Source: DATIUV01 sp049322755
GTDB lineage: Bacteria; Pseudomonadota; Gammaproteobacteria; Burkholderiales; UBA6910
DNA length: 64,000 nt
Reading direction: 5' to 3'
Assembly (NCBI GenBank): GCA_049322755.1
Contig: JBMOQX010000011.1
Coordinates: 1 to 64,000 of the forward strand
Part shown: positions 9,167 to 17,802 of the stretch, piece after piece
How positions within the stretch are numbered: position 1 is the stretch's first letter
Layout of the letters: each line of letters starts with the position of its first letter
Program-made: the position numbers and the translations under genes
The notes under the pieces: model-generated
What the model was told of the DNA's origin: nothing
Seen by the model: only the letters and a program-made list of their open reading frames with translations
The model's database searches: none

Positions 9167-11466
9167 CGGCGATGCGCCATCTGCGGGCGCTGGCGCTGGC
9201 GTTGCTGGTCGCGGGCTGCGCGACCAACCCGCCGTTCGAGGAGGCGAAGAAGCTCCTGGGGCGGGGACAGACCGAGCAGGGGCTGCGGCTGCTGGAGACC
9301 GCGGTGCAGGAGCACCCCGACGACGACCACGCGCGGCGCTACTACCAGTCCGTGCGGGACATCTACGCCAACGACCTCGCGGCGCAGGCCGACGCGCTGG
9401 CGAACCAAGGTCGCTACGAGAGCGCGGAGGCGGTCTATCTCAAGGCGCTCGCCGCCAGCCCGAACCATCCGCCGGCGCTCGGCGGGCTCGAGCGTGTCCG
9501 GCGCGAGAAGCGCCACGAGCCGATGCTGGCGCAGGCGCAGCAGGCGCTGGCCCGGGGCGACTACCGCGCCGCCGAGGCGCCCGCGCGCACGGTGCTGCAG
9601 GAGAACCCGTCCAGCCTGGCGGCGCGCCGCATCCTCGCCGAAGCGGGCGAGAGCCGGCAGGCGGAGGACGCGCCGGCGCGCTCGCTCAAGGGCATGCTGG
9701 CGAAGACCGTGACGCTGGAGTTCCGCGAGGCGAGCCTGAAGAGCGTGTTCGAGGTGCTCTCGCGCACGGCCGGCGTCAACTTCGTGTTCGACAAGGACGT
9801 CAAGCAGGACATCAAGGTCACCATTTTCGTGCGCGACTCCTCCATCGACGACGTGATCAAGCTCATCACGCTCACCAACCAGCTGGACCGCAAGGTGCTC
9901 AACGACAACTCGCTGCTGATCTACCCGGCCACCGCGGCGAAGCAGAAGGAGTACCAGGAGCTGATGGTGAAGACGTTCTACCTGGCCAACGCCGACGTGA
10001 AGAGCGCGCAGAGCCTGATCAAGACCGTGGTGAAGAGCAAGGACGTCTACGTCGACGAGAAGCTCAACATGCTGGTGCTGAAGGATACACCCGAGGCGAT
10101 CCGGCTGGCCGAGAAGCTGATCGGCCTGCAGGACAAGGCCGAGCCCGAGGTGATGCTGCAGGTGGAGGTGCTGGAGGTGGGCTCCGGCACGCAGCTCGAC
10201 CTCGGCGTGGTCTGGCCGTCCGCGGTCAACATCGGCACGCCGCCGGCCGCGGGAACCGGCAGCGGCGACGGCGCCGCGACCGACAGCGACGTGGTCGTAC
10301 TGGACAGCACGCTTGACCTCAAGGCGTTCGTCGCCAACCCGCTGGCGGTGATCAACATCCGCCAGCAGGACCGCAGCCAGAACCTGCTGGCCGACCCGCG
10401 CATCCGGGTGAAGAACCGCGAAAAGGCCAAGGTGCTGATCGGCGAGAAGGTGCCGGTGGTGACCACCACCTCCACCGCCAATGTCGGCGTCTCGTCCAAC
10501 GTCAATTTCCTCGACGTCGGCCTGACGCTGGAGGTGGAGCCGCTGATCTCGCTCGACGACGAGGTGTCGATCAAGGTCGGCCTGGAGGTCTCCAACATCA
10601 TCGAAACCGTGGTGTTCGCCGGCGCCCAGGCGTTCCGGCTCGGCCGGCGCACCGCCGCCACCACGCTGCGGCTGAAGGACGGCGAAACCGCGGTGCTGGC
10701 GGGACTCATCAGCGACGACGAGCGCAAGACCCGGGTGAAGGTGCCGGGGCTGGGCGACGTGCCGGCGCTGGGGCGGCTGTTCGCCAGCGACAGCGACACG
10801 TCCAACCGCACGGAGATCGTGCTGCTCATCACCCCGCGCATCGTGCGCAACATCGGCCGCCCGGAGCTGCTGCAGACGCAGTTTCCGTCCGGCACGGAAG
10901 CGGCGATCGGCATTCCGCCGCTCACCATCCGCACCACGCCGCCGAAGGCGCTGGGGCTTTCGTCGCGCGTGCCGGGCGCGGGCGGCGCCGTCGCGCCGGC
11001 GCCGGCGCGTGCCGAGACGGCGGCTGCCGTGCCGAGCGAGCTTCCGGGCGCCGCGCCGGCGGCGGTGACCATCGCAGCGCCGACGCAGGTGCGCGTGGGG
11101 CAGGAGTTCTCGGTGTCGGTGGCGCTGCCGCCGGGCGCCGGGGCCGGCGCGACGCTGGACCTGGTGTACGACCCGCAGGTGCTGGCGCCGGTGACCGCCG
11201 CCAGCACGGTCACCATCGGGCCGGGCGCTCTGGTGGGCGGATCGAGCCCGCCGCCCCAGGGGCAGGCGGTGCCGGGGCGCGAGTCGCTCCGGCTGACCGC
11301 CGGCGAAGGCGGCGCGCCCGCCGCGGCCCAGGTGCGCTTCCGCGTGCTGGCGAGCGACGGCGGCAGCACCCAGCTCTCGGTGGACCGCCTGCTGGTGCAG
11401 GACGCGAGCGGCAATCCGCTGCCGTTCGTCGACCCGCCGCCGCTGCGGGTGGCGATTTCGCAGTGA
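9163..11466 (+). CDS. gspD: lipoprotein secretin with TPR and cohesin-like domains (GspD/PilQ type)
   Basis: A 767-residue outer-membrane secretin. A lipoprotein signal ends in LLVAGC (Cys20). TPR-like helices follow (about 25-165), then an N0/STN domain beginning VTLEFREASLKSVFEVLSRT, an N1 domain, and the C-terminal secretin core (QNLLADPRIRVKNREKAKVL; then VPGLGDVPALGRLF; then TEIVLLITPRIV). After the secretin core there is an Ala/Pro-rich linker and a cohesin-like module of about 130 residues (VRVGQEFSVSVALPPG to the C-terminus), unusual for GspD but known in related TPR-secretins. The start ATG at 9163 overlaps the preceding stop. Confidence 0.88.
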   Translation: MTAMRHLRALALALLVAGCATNPPFEEAKKLLGRGQTEQGLRLLETAVQEHPDDDHARRYYQSVRDIYANDLAAQADALANQGRYESAEAVYLKALAASPNHPPALGGLERVRREKRHEPMLAQAQQALARGDYRAAEAPARTVLQENPSSLAARRILAEAGESRQAEDAPARSLKGMLAKTVTLEFREASLKSVFEVLSRTAGVNFVFDKDVKQDIKVTIFVRDSSIDDVIKLITLTNQLDRKVLNDNSLLIYPATAAKQKEYQELMVKTFYLANADVKSAQSLIKTVVKSKDVYVDEKLNMLVLKDTPEAIRLAEKLIGLQDKAEPEVMLQVEVLEVGSGTQLDLGVVWPSAVNIGTPPAAGTGSGDGAATDSDVVVLDSTLDLKAFVANPLAVINIRQQDRSQNLLADPRIRVKNREKAKVLIGEKVPVVTTTSTANVGVSSNVNFLDVGLTLEVEPLISLDDEVSIKVGLEVSNIIETVVFAGAQAFRLGRRTAATTLRLKDGETAVLAGLISDDERKTRVKVPGLGDVPALGRLFASDSDTSNRTEIVLLITPRIVRNIGRPELLQTQFPSGTEAAIGIPPLTIRTTPPKALGLSSRVPGAGGAVAPAPARAETAAAVPSELPGAAPAAVTIAAPTQVRVGQEFSVSVALPPGAGAGATLDLVYDPQVLAPVTAASTVTIGPGALVGGSSPPPQGQAVPGRESLRLTAGEGGAPAAAQVRFRVLASDGGSTQLSVDRLLVQDASGNPLPFVDPPPLRVAISQ

Positions 11467-11479
11467 CGGGCGCCGTGCG

Positions 11480-12100
11480 ATGAGGAATGGGCAATGGGCG
11501 ATGGGTGATCGGCGATGGGCATTCGGGAATGCCCGCGCCCGGCCGGCCTCGCGCCGCGCAGCGCGACGCCGGCCGCATGCGCGCGTCTCCGACCGCGCGT
11601 TGCCCTTCGCCCATCGTCCATTGCCCGTTGCCGGTTCGTCGGGCTTCACCTTCATCGAACTGGTGATCACGGTGGCGATCGTCGCGATCCTGGCGTCGGT
11701 GGCGCTGCCGCTGGCGGAGGTGACGGTGCAGCGCGCGAAGGAGACGGAACTCAGGCGTGCGCTGCGCGAGATCCGCACGGCGCTGGACGCGTACAAGGAC
11801 GCGGTGGACCAGGGCCGCGTCGCGAGGAAGGCGGACCAGTCCGGCTATCCGCCTTCGCTCGAGATCCTGGCGAGGGGCGTCCCGGATGCCAAGGACCCCG
11901 ACCAGGCGATGATCTATTTCCTGCGCCGGCTGCCGCGGGACCCGATGAGCGACCAGCCCGAGCTGACCGCGGCAGAGACCTGGGGGAAGCGCAGCTACGC
12001 GAGCCCGCCGCAGGCGCCGGCGGCGGGCGACGACGTCTTCGACGTCTACTCGCGCTCGGAGAAGGTGGGCTTGAACGGCGTGCCGTACCGGGAGTGGTGA
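11480..12100 (+). CDS. pseudopilin (prepilin-type protein)
   Basis: A type II secretion/pilus pseudopilin with the prepilin site G-FTFIELVITVAIVAILASV and a C-terminal domain ending in a GspG-like pattern (DVFDVYSRSEKVGLNGVPYREW). The longest frame starts at ATG 11480 and would give a leader of more than 50 residues, most of it translated from a hairpin repeat (11484-11633). A TTG at 11621 would give a normal short leader (MPVAGSSG) and may be the true start. The gene follows the secretin by 13 bases, so it is in the same operon. Confidence 0.8.
   Translation: MRNGQWAMGDRRWAFGNARARPASRRAARRRPHARVSDRALPFAHRPLPVAGSSGFTFIELVITVAIVAILASVALPLAEVTVQRAKETELRRALREIRTALDAYKDAVDQGRVARKADQSGYPPSLEILARGVPDAKDPDQAMIYFLRRLPRDPMSDQPELTAAETWGKRSYASPPQAPAAGDDVFDVYSRSEKVGLNGVPYREW
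11484..11633. repeat. ATGGGC-type hairpin repeat, copy 1
   Basis: The left arm (11484-11520) is built from short GGCAATGGGCGATGGG-like units; the right arm (about 11599-11633) carries the complementary CGCCCATCG-TCCATTGCCC units, so the element can fold into a long imperfect hairpin. It lies between the secretin and the first downstream pseudopilin and runs into the pseudopilin reading frame. A second copy is at 12108-12262. Confidence 0.75.
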
Positions 12101-12107
12101 CGGGGAG

Positions 12108-12262
12108 ATCGGCGATGGGCGATGGGAAATCGGTGATCGGTGATCGGGAATGGGCGATGGGTTTCCCGGAATGCGCGACGGGCGTCCTGACGCGCTCCTC
12201 TCCCGTGCATGTCGCGCGGGGCGCCCCACCCATGGCTCATTCCCCATTCCCCATCGCCCGCT
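12108..12262. repeat. ATGGGC-type hairpin repeat, copy 2
   Basis: The left arm (about 12108-12170) is made of GATGGGCGATGGGAAATCGG-like units; the right arm (about 12228-12262) carries ATGGCTCATTCCCCATTCCC-like complementary units. It has the same design as the copy at 11484-11633 and again ends exactly where a pseudopilin begins. The start codon and leader of the downstream gene fall inside the right arm. Confidence 0.75.
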
Positions 12263-12633
12263 CCAACGGCTTCACGCTGGTCGAACTGCTGGTGGTGCTG
12301 GCGATCGTCGCGCTGCTGCTCTCCATCGCCGCGCCGCGTTACTTCGGCAGCGTCGACCGCTCCAGGGAGGCGGTGCTGAAGGAGAACCTGTTCCTGATGC
12401 GCGACGCCATCGACCAGTACCACGCCGACAAGGGCCGCTATCCGCCGTCGCTGGAGGCGCTGGTGGCGGAGAAGTACCTGCGCAGGGTGCCGCTGGATCC
12501 CGTCACCGAGAGCACGGCGTCGTGGATCGCGCTGGCGCCCGGGGGCGAGGCCGGCGGCGCGGGCGGCGTGTTCGACGTCAGGAGCGGCGCCGAGGGACGC
12601 GCGCGCGACGGAACGGCTTACGGGGAGTGGTAG
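12232..12633 (+). CDS. pseudopilin (GspG-like)
   Basis: A 133-residue prepilin-type protein: leader MAHSPFPIARSNG, cleavage before FTLVELLVVLAIVALLLS with Glu at +5, then a helical spine and a short C-terminal domain (YPPSLEALVAEKYLRRVPLD) related to GspG. The start ATG at 12232 and most of the 13-residue leader are encoded by the right arm of the second hairpin repeat. It is the third pseudopilin-type gene of the operon and ends three bases before the next one. Confidence 0.85.
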   Translation: MAHSPFPIARSNGFTLVELLVVLAIVALLLSIAAPRYFGSVDRSREAVLKENLFLMRDAIDQYHADKGRYPPSLEALVAEKYLRRVPLDPVTESTASWIALAPGGEAGGAGGVFDVRSGAEGRARDGTAYGEW

Positions 12634-12636
12634 GGG

Positions 12637-13209
12637 ATGGGATGCGGAGCGGCAGGACGCACAGGATCGGCATCGGCGGGCCGGGCCGCGGCGCCGCGGC
12701 TGCGCTCGCGGCGACCGCGAGGCGCCACCTATGTGACGGTGCTCTTCCTGGTGGCGGCGCTTGGAGTCGCCGGCGCGGCGGCGGGCCGCTTGTGGGGGAC
12801 CGCGGTGCAGCGAGAGCGGGAGCGCGAGTTGCTGTTTGCCGGTGAGCAATATCGGCGTGCCATCGGCGGCTACTACGAATCCGGCGCGGGGCCGGTTAAG
12901 CAGTATCCGCGCTCGCTGACCGAGCTGCTCAGTGATTCCCGGCGGCCGGGCGTCCGGCGCCACCTGCGCCGCATCTACCGCGACCCTGTCAGCGATTCTC
13001 TGGCTTGGGGCGAGGTCCGCGCGCCTGACGGCGGGATCATGGGGGTGTACAGCCGGTCGCGACAGGTTCCCCTCAAGCGCAACGGGTTCAGCTCCGCGCA
13101 GCGGGCGTTCGCGGATGCGCAGCGCTATGCGGACTGGCGCTTCGTCTACGTGCCGGAACCGGCAGGCCCCGCCGGTGTCGCACCGGCGGCGGGAGGGGCG
13201 CCCCTGTGA
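12637..13209 (+). CDS. atypical pseudopilin-like protein
   Basis: A 190-residue protein with a basic leader and a single hydrophobic N-terminal segment, RGATYVTVLFLVAALGVAGA. If prepilin peptidase cuts at G-A, position +5 is Val rather than the Glu that normal pseudopilins need for methylation and assembly. The C-terminal part (YPRSLTELLSDSRRPGVRRH, IYRDPVSD, GGIMGVYSRS) resembles other GspG-like domains of this operon, supporting membership. It overlaps the following epsA-like gene (GTGA at 13206). Confidence 0.65.
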   Translation: MGCGAAGRTGSASAGRAAAPRLRSRRPRGATYVTVLFLVAALGVAGAAAGRLWGTAVQRERERELLFAGEQYRRAIGGYYESGAGPVKQYPRSLTELLSDSRRPGVRRHLRRIYRDPVSDSLAWGEVRAPDGGIMGVYSRSRQVPLKRNGFSSAQRAFADAQRYADWRFVYVPEPAGPAGVAPAAGGAPL

Positions 13210-14021
13210 AGTCCGATAGCCGCATGGGGCCGGGCGCCGAGCCGGACCCGCCATGGAATCCGCCTTGGCAGTCGCCGGATCTGGAGCGTCTGCTGCGCGT
13301 CATCGAGACCGCGACCATGGTGCGGCGGCGGCCACAGTTTTTCCTCCTCGCCCAGGGCGAGTTGCAGGATCTGCTGCCGCACGGGCTGCTGTTCTGCGCC
13401 CTGCGGGACGCGCGCGGCGGCTACCGGTTCGATGTCTTCTCCGGGACGCCGCCACGCGACGGCGCCTACGCGACCTGCCTGCGTCCCGACGATGGCCTGC
13501 TGCGCCGGGCGATGGCGCTTTGGGAGTCCCGGGACCGCGCGCCACTGGCCCTCGATTCGAGCGCCGCAGGGCCGGCGGCGCAGCAGCTTGCGGAGGACGC
13601 GGCGGCCCTGGGTCTGGAAACCATGGCAGCTCACGGCATGCCCGATGCAAGCGGCGAAACCGCAACCTTCTTCGCCTTCTGCCGTTTGCCCGGGCCGATC
13701 GACGCGCGGTACCGGTCCGCGCTCGACGCGCTGGTGCCCCACCTCCACCGTGCCTTGATCCAGATGGCACCGCGCGAGATCCGTGTTGCGCCGCTGGAGG
13801 ACGGCGCCGCGCCCTCGATCACGGGCCGGGAGATCGAGATCCTGCGTTGGGTGCGGGACGGCAAGAGCAACTTCGAAATTGCGGCGGAACTGCGCATCAG
13901 CCCCCTCACGGTGAAGAATCACGTGCAGAAAATCCTGCGCAAGCTGAGCGTGCAGAACCGGACGCAGGCCGTGGCGCGCGCGATCGGGTATCGGCTGATC
14001 GCAGCATCCCGGGACCCGTGA
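13206..14021 (+). CDS. epsA: LuxR-family regulator, second EpsA-like copy
   Basis: A 271-residue protein with a C-terminal LuxR-type HTH (ITGREIEILRWVRDGKSNFE, then PLTVKNHVQKILRKLSVQN) and an N-terminal sensory part with the pattern LLPHGLLFCALRDARGGYRF and ALVPHLHRALIQM, matching the layout of the regulator at 2142-3002. It begins at GTG 13206 overlapping the last pseudopilin stop, so it is the terminal gene of the secretion operon and may feed back on it. Confidence 0.78.
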   Translation: MKSDSRMGPGAEPDPPWNPPWQSPDLERLLRVIETATMVRRRPQFFLLAQGELQDLLPHGLLFCALRDARGGYRFDVFSGTPPRDGAYATCLRPDDGLLRRAMALWESRDRAPLALDSSAAGPAAQQLAEDAAALGLETMAAHGMPDASGETATFFAFCRLPGPIDARYRSALDALVPHLHRALIQMAPREIRVAPLEDGAAPSITGREIEILRWVRDGKSNFEIAAELRISPLTVKNHVQKILRKLSVQNRTQAVARAIGYRLIAASRDP

Positions 14022-14201
14022 TGGCCGTGCGAAGGCGCGGCGGCAGAATGCCTGCCGCGGCTGGACGGGATCAGGCAGCGTGCAAAGTGAGCGCGGGGGC
14101 TGCCGTCTCCCCAGGGGCTCCTTTCGCTGCGGCGTGCAGTCCGAACGGACTGCGTCACATGACGGTTGTGTTACACGCGCCGCGGGGGCGGTGCACAGAG
14201 A

Positions 14202-14465
14202 CTACTTCTTGAGGTTTTTCTTGAGCCACTTGTTGACGTCCACCGGGCCGTAGCCGTCGTAGCGGCGGTCCAGCTCGAAGACGTAGAACGTGGATTTCTC
14301 GGGCAGCCCCGCCTCCACCTGCATCGCGATCAGGCGCGGATGGTCCTTGGTCTTCACCAGGAAGCAGCCGTCGTTGACCTTCATCGGCTCCAGGTCCTTG
14401 ACGATTTCCTCGAGCGCTTCGGAAACCTTGGGCGAGCCTTCGGTCACGATGAGCAGTATCGACAT
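14202..14465 (-). CDS. small conserved-looking hypothetical protein
   Basis: An 87-residue protein starting MSILLIVTEGSPKVSEALEE and ending in a Lys-rich tail (NKWLKKNLKK). A strong ribosome site, GGGGGAGG, lies directly before the ATG at 14465; the longer upstream frame (to 14570) lacks one. The sequence is acidic and basic in alternation, has no signal peptide or membrane span, and fits a small alpha/beta domain. I do not recognise a family. It stands alone between the epsA-like gene and a TauE gene. Confidence 0.7.
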   Translation of the reverse strand: MSILLIVTEGSPKVSEALEEIVKDLEPMKVNDGCFLVKTKDHPRLIAMQVEAGLPEKSTFYVFELDRRYDGYGPVDVNKWLKKNLKK

Positions 14466-14616
14466 ATCCTCCCCCTGTTGGCGCGGTGCGGAGCGAGCTG
14501 GATCGGCGGACGCGACGCCGCCGGACGATCGGGACGCCGATTGTAACCGGTTGCGCGAGAAATTATCCATCGTGCCGCCGACACCGCCGAAACGGTTCCG
14601 GCAGCCGGCGCGCCGC

Positions 14617-15393
14617 TCAGAAAAACCAGGCGCGCCCCACCTGTCCTGCCAGGATCAGCGCCATCGCCAGCAGTGTCTTGTTGAGCCAGCCGTAGTACTG
14701 CTCGGCGTGGGCGCGATTGCGCAGTCGTACGCCTGCCACCAGGAACACCAGTGCGATCAGCGTGAGCGGCACCGTGGCGAGCAGCGTGAGGCGCGTGATT
14801 TCCTCCGCCCACGCCAGCGTCGCCGCCTGGGTGGCTTTGCCGAACACGAAGCACAGATTCATGATCTGCACCATCGCCGTCGGCGCCAGGCCGAGGGCCA
14901 TGAAATACACCACCAGCGGCGGAATCGACACGCTGACGGTGCCGGAGAGGAATCCGGCGAACAGGCCGACGCCCGCTTCCGACGCGCGCGGCGCCCGCGC
15001 GAGCCAGCCCCACTCGAGCCGCTTCACCCGCGCCATGTTGAGATAGACCAGGATCATCGCCGCCAGCAGCAGCTTGAGCGGCTCCGCCGGCACCGCCAGC
15101 AGCACCTTGGTCCCCACGATCGCGCCCACCGGCATGTAGAGTGCCACCCGCCAGTGCGGGCCCAGGCTCTCGCGCCAGTTGCCGCCCTTGGCGATGAGAT
15201 AAAGGTTGAGAGCGATGTTGGGCAGGACGGTGAGAATCACCGCGATCTTGAGATCGGTGACGATGGCGATGAGCGCGATGGTGATGAGCGGAAAGCCCAT
15301 GCCCATGACGCCGTGAATCCACGCCGCCGCGGCCACCACCAGGACGGCGTAGATCATCCACGACGAGTGTATGAAGGCGTCGACTTCGGGCAT
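14617..15393 (-). CDS. TauE/SafE-family sulfite/anion exporter
   Basis: A 258-residue polytopic membrane protein of about eight spans with the family features GVMGMGFPLITIALIAIV near the N-terminus and GLFAGFLSGTVSVSIPPLVV in the second half. TauE/SafE proteins export sulfite, sulfoacetate or related anions. A second, divergent member is at 35008-35763 inside the sulfonate-type locus; this copy is about 6 kb before that locus begins, so a direct link is not certain. Confidence 0.85.
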   Translation of the reverse strand: MPEVDAFIHSSWMIYAVLVVAAAAWIHGVMGMGFPLITIALIAIVTDLKIAVILTVLPNIALNLYLIAKGGNWRESLGPHWRVALYMPVGAIVGTKVLLAVPAEPLKLLLAAMILVYLNMARVKRLEWGWLARAPRASEAGVGLFAGFLSGTVSVSIPPLVVYFMALGLAPTAMVQIMNLCFVFGKATQAATLAWAEEITRLTLLATVPLTLIALVFLVAGVRLRNRAHAEQYYGWLNKTLLAMALILAGQVGRAWFF

Positions 15394-15505
15394 TGCCTGG
15401 GCGGGTGGGCACGGGCGCCGGGGCCCGTGCGCCGCGCGTGCGGACGCGGCGGCGAACCGGCAGGCCGCGGAAGCAGGACTTCCGCGCGGCCCGCGGCCGG
15501 CACCG

Positions 15506-15934
15506 TCAGCTCATGATGTAGTTTTCGAGCTGGCGGATGATGAATTGCTGCTCGGAGATGATGTCTTTCACCAGGTCGCCGATGGAGATCAGGCCGATCA
15601 GTTTGTCGCCCTCCATCACCGGGAGGTGGCGGATGCGCTTGTCGGTCATCAGCGCCATGCAGTCCTCGTTGGTCTGCTCCGGGCGCACGTAGACGATCGG
15701 GGAGGTCATCACCTCGCGCACGATGGTGTCGCGCGGGGGTTTCTCGAGCACGAACATCTTGCGGGCGAAATCGCGCTCGGACAGGATGCCCACCGGCCGG
15801 CCCTCGGCGACGACGATGAGGGCGCCGACGTTCTTCTTCGCCATCAACTCCATCGCGTCGTGGGTGTTGGCCGTGTCGGCGATGGTGAGCACCGAGTGGC
15901 CCTTGGTCTCGAGCAGTTCGCGTACCGTTTTCAT
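15506..15934 (-). CDS. CBS-domain protein
   Basis: A 142-residue protein made of a tandem CBS pair (Bateman module): first repeat about residues 8-65 (AMELMAKKNVGALIVVAEGR, VGILSERDFARKM), second about 75-130 (VREVMTSPIVYVRPEQTNED, IRHLPVMEGDKLIGLISIGD). The start at 15934 is preceded by GGGAGG; the longer frame to 15973 is not needed. Such stand-alone modules usually bind adenine nucleotides and act as energy sensors; the partner is unknown. Confidence 0.88.
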   Translation of the reverse strand: MKTVRELLETKGHSVLTIADTANTHDAMELMAKKNVGALIVVAEGRPVGILSERDFARKMFVLEKPPRDTIVREVMTSPIVYVRPEQTNEDCMALMTDKRIRHLPVMEGDKLIGLISIGDLVKDIISEQQFIIRQLENYIMS

Positions 15935-16017
15935 TGGTGTCCTCCCAGCTGGTGGCGGTCCAGCGGATTCCATTCTAGGCCACGCCGCCAGCTCCCGCGA
16001 ATGGCCCGCGGGCCAGG

Positions 16018-16051
16018 AAAAAGCCGCGCCCGAGGGAGCGGCTCTCGGGCG
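16018..16051 (-). terminator. probable terminator of aceB
   Basis: CGCCCGAG (16044-16051 read on the minus strand) pairs with CTCGGGCG (16027-16034) around a 9-base loop, followed on the minus strand by CGGC and a T run (16018-16022). It lies about 45 bases beyond the malate synthase stop. Confidence 0.55.
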
Positions 16052-16093
16052 TTTCCATCAGAAACGCCGGTTTCCGGGTTCGTTCGCGGCGGA

Positions 16094-17695
16094 TCAGTCG
16101 ATGAGGTCGTACGCCGGGAGGGTGAGAAACTCGACGTAGCCGTCGTTCATGGCGATGCGGTCGAAGAGCCTGGCCGCCTCCTCGTACCTGCCGGCGCTCC
16201 ACGCGGCGTCGCCCAGATACTGCTTCACTTTCGGCAGCTCCTCGGCCAGAAGCTGCCGGCAGAGCTCCTTGGTGACCTTGCGCCCGTCCTCCAGCACGCC
16301 CTTGGGCGAGCGGATCCACTGCCAGATCTGGGAGCGCGCGATCTCGGCGGTGGCGGCGTCCTCCATCAGGTTGAACACCGGCACGCAGCCGTTGCCCGCC
16401 AGCCAGGAGCCCAGGTACTGGATGCCGACGTTGATGTTGTTGCGCAGGCCGGCCTCGGTGATGGGCCTCTCGGGCTGGAAGTTCAGCAGGTCCCGGGCGC
16501 CGACGCTCACGTCCGGCCGCTGCTTGCCGTACTGGTTCGGCTGGGGCATGTGCTCGTCGAACACGGCCTTGGCCACCGGCACCAGGCCCGGGTGGGCAAC
16601 CCAGGTGCCGTCGCAGCCGTCCGTGGCTTCGCGCAGCTTGTCCAGGCGCACTTTCTCGAGCGCCGCCTCGTTGGCCTTGGGATCGTCCTTGATCGGGATC
16701 TGGGCCGCCATGCCGCCCATCGCCGGCGCGTTGCGGCGATGGCAGGTTTTCACCAGCAGCAGCGCGTAGGCCCGCAGGAACGGCGCCGTCATCGTCACCT
16801 GGCCCCGGTCCGCCAGGCAGAAGTCCTTGTTGACGCGGAATTTCTTGATGCAGGAGAAGATGTAGTCCCAGCGGCCGATGTTGAGGCCGGCGGAGTGCTC
16901 CTTCAGCTCCCACAGGATCTCGTCCATCTCGAACGCGGCGAGGATGGTCTCGATCAGCACGGTCGCCTTGATCGACCCCCGGGGCACGCCCAGCTCGTCC
17001 TGCGCCATCCTGAAGATGTCGTTCCACAGGCGCGCCTCCAGGTGCGACTCCATCTTCGGCAGGTAGAAATACGGCCCCGTGCCGCGCTTCAGCAGCTCCT
17101 TGGCGTTGTGATAGAAATACAGCGCGAAATCGAAGATGCCGCCGGGCACGCGCTTGCCGTCCACCAGCAGGTGCTTTTCGAACAGATGCCAGCCGCGCGG
17201 GCGCGGGATCAGCACCGCGGTCTTCTCCTTGAGCTGGTATTTCTTGCCGCCCTGCTCGAACGTGATGGTGCGGCGGACGGCGTCGCGCAGGTTGAGCTGG
17301 CCTTCCACCATGTTGGCCCAAGTGGGGCAGTTGGCGTCTTCGAAGTCGGCCATGAACGTGGAGGCGCCGGAGTTCAGCGCGTTGATCACCATCTTGCGGT
17401 CGGTGGGGCCGGTGATCTCGACCCGGCGGTCCAGCATGTCGGCCGGCTGGGGCGCGATGGTCCACTCGGATTCCCGGATCTTGCGGGTTTCGGGGAGGAA
17501 ATCGGGCAGCTTGCCGGCGTCGAATTCCTTCTGCCGCGCCGCGCGCTTGGCCAACAGCTCATCGACCCGGCCGGCGAACGCGCGATGCAGTTTGGCGACG
17601 AAGGCGATCGCGTCGGGGCTCAGGATCTCGGCGTATTCCGGCGTGACCGGCCCGGCGATCTGAACGCCCTGGGGCAGTTCGATGGGCTTGTTCAT
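16094..17695 (-). CDS. aceB: malate synthase A
   Basis: A 533-residue enzyme that condenses glyoxylate with acetyl-CoA to malate, the usual length for malate synthase A. Recognisable segments are DFEDANCPTWANMVEGQ, LIPRPRGWHLFEKH, YFYLPKMESHLEARLWND, TVLIETILAAFEMDEILWEL, GRWDYIFSCIKKF and DGTWVAHPGLVPVAKAVFDE. The ATG at 17695 has a GGAG site eight bases upstream; a second ATG four codons earlier overlaps that site. Isocitrate lyase is not in the window. A glyoxylate-type aminotransferase lies 2.3 kb away on the other strand. Confidence 0.96.
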   Translation of the reverse strand: MNKPIELPQGVQIAGPVTPEYAEILSPDAIAFVAKLHRAFAGRVDELLAKRAARQKEFDAGKLPDFLPETRKIRESEWTIAPQPADMLDRRVEITGPTDRKMVINALNSGASTFMADFEDANCPTWANMVEGQLNLRDAVRRTITFEQGGKKYQLKEKTAVLIPRPRGWHLFEKHLLVDGKRVPGGIFDFALYFYHNAKELLKRGTGPYFYLPKMESHLEARLWNDIFRMAQDELGVPRGSIKATVLIETILAAFEMDEILWELKEHSAGLNIGRWDYIFSCIKKFRVNKDFCLADRGQVTMTAPFLRAYALLLVKTCHRRNAPAMGGMAAQIPIKDDPKANEAALEKVRLDKLREATDGCDGTWVAHPGLVPVAKAVFDEHMPQPNQYGKQRPDVSVGARDLLNFQPERPITEAGLRNNINVGIQYLGSWLAGNGCVPVFNLMEDAATAEIARSQIWQWIRSPKGVLEDGRKVTKELCRQLLAEELPKVKQYLGDAAWSAGRYEEAARLFDRIAMNDGYVEFLTLPAYDLID

Positions 17696-17802
17696 GGTCG
17701 ACTCCATTGGCTGAACATTATCGTAGGAATAGGTTTTGATTATACTGCATTGCAGCAGATTCGCTAGCTTCCGGCCTGCCGGGAATCGGCGCCGATTCCG
17801 GC

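Noticed and set aside
9115..11796. Long minus-strand open frame opposite the secretin
   Set aside because: Composition is His/Arg/Gln-rich without any domain, as expected for the antisense of a GC-rich gene; the plus strand encodes a clear secretin.
15371..17767. Long open frame on the plus strand, antisense to malate synthase
   Set aside because: It is a mirror of the high-GC coding strand of aceB; the minus strand shows every malate synthase motif.
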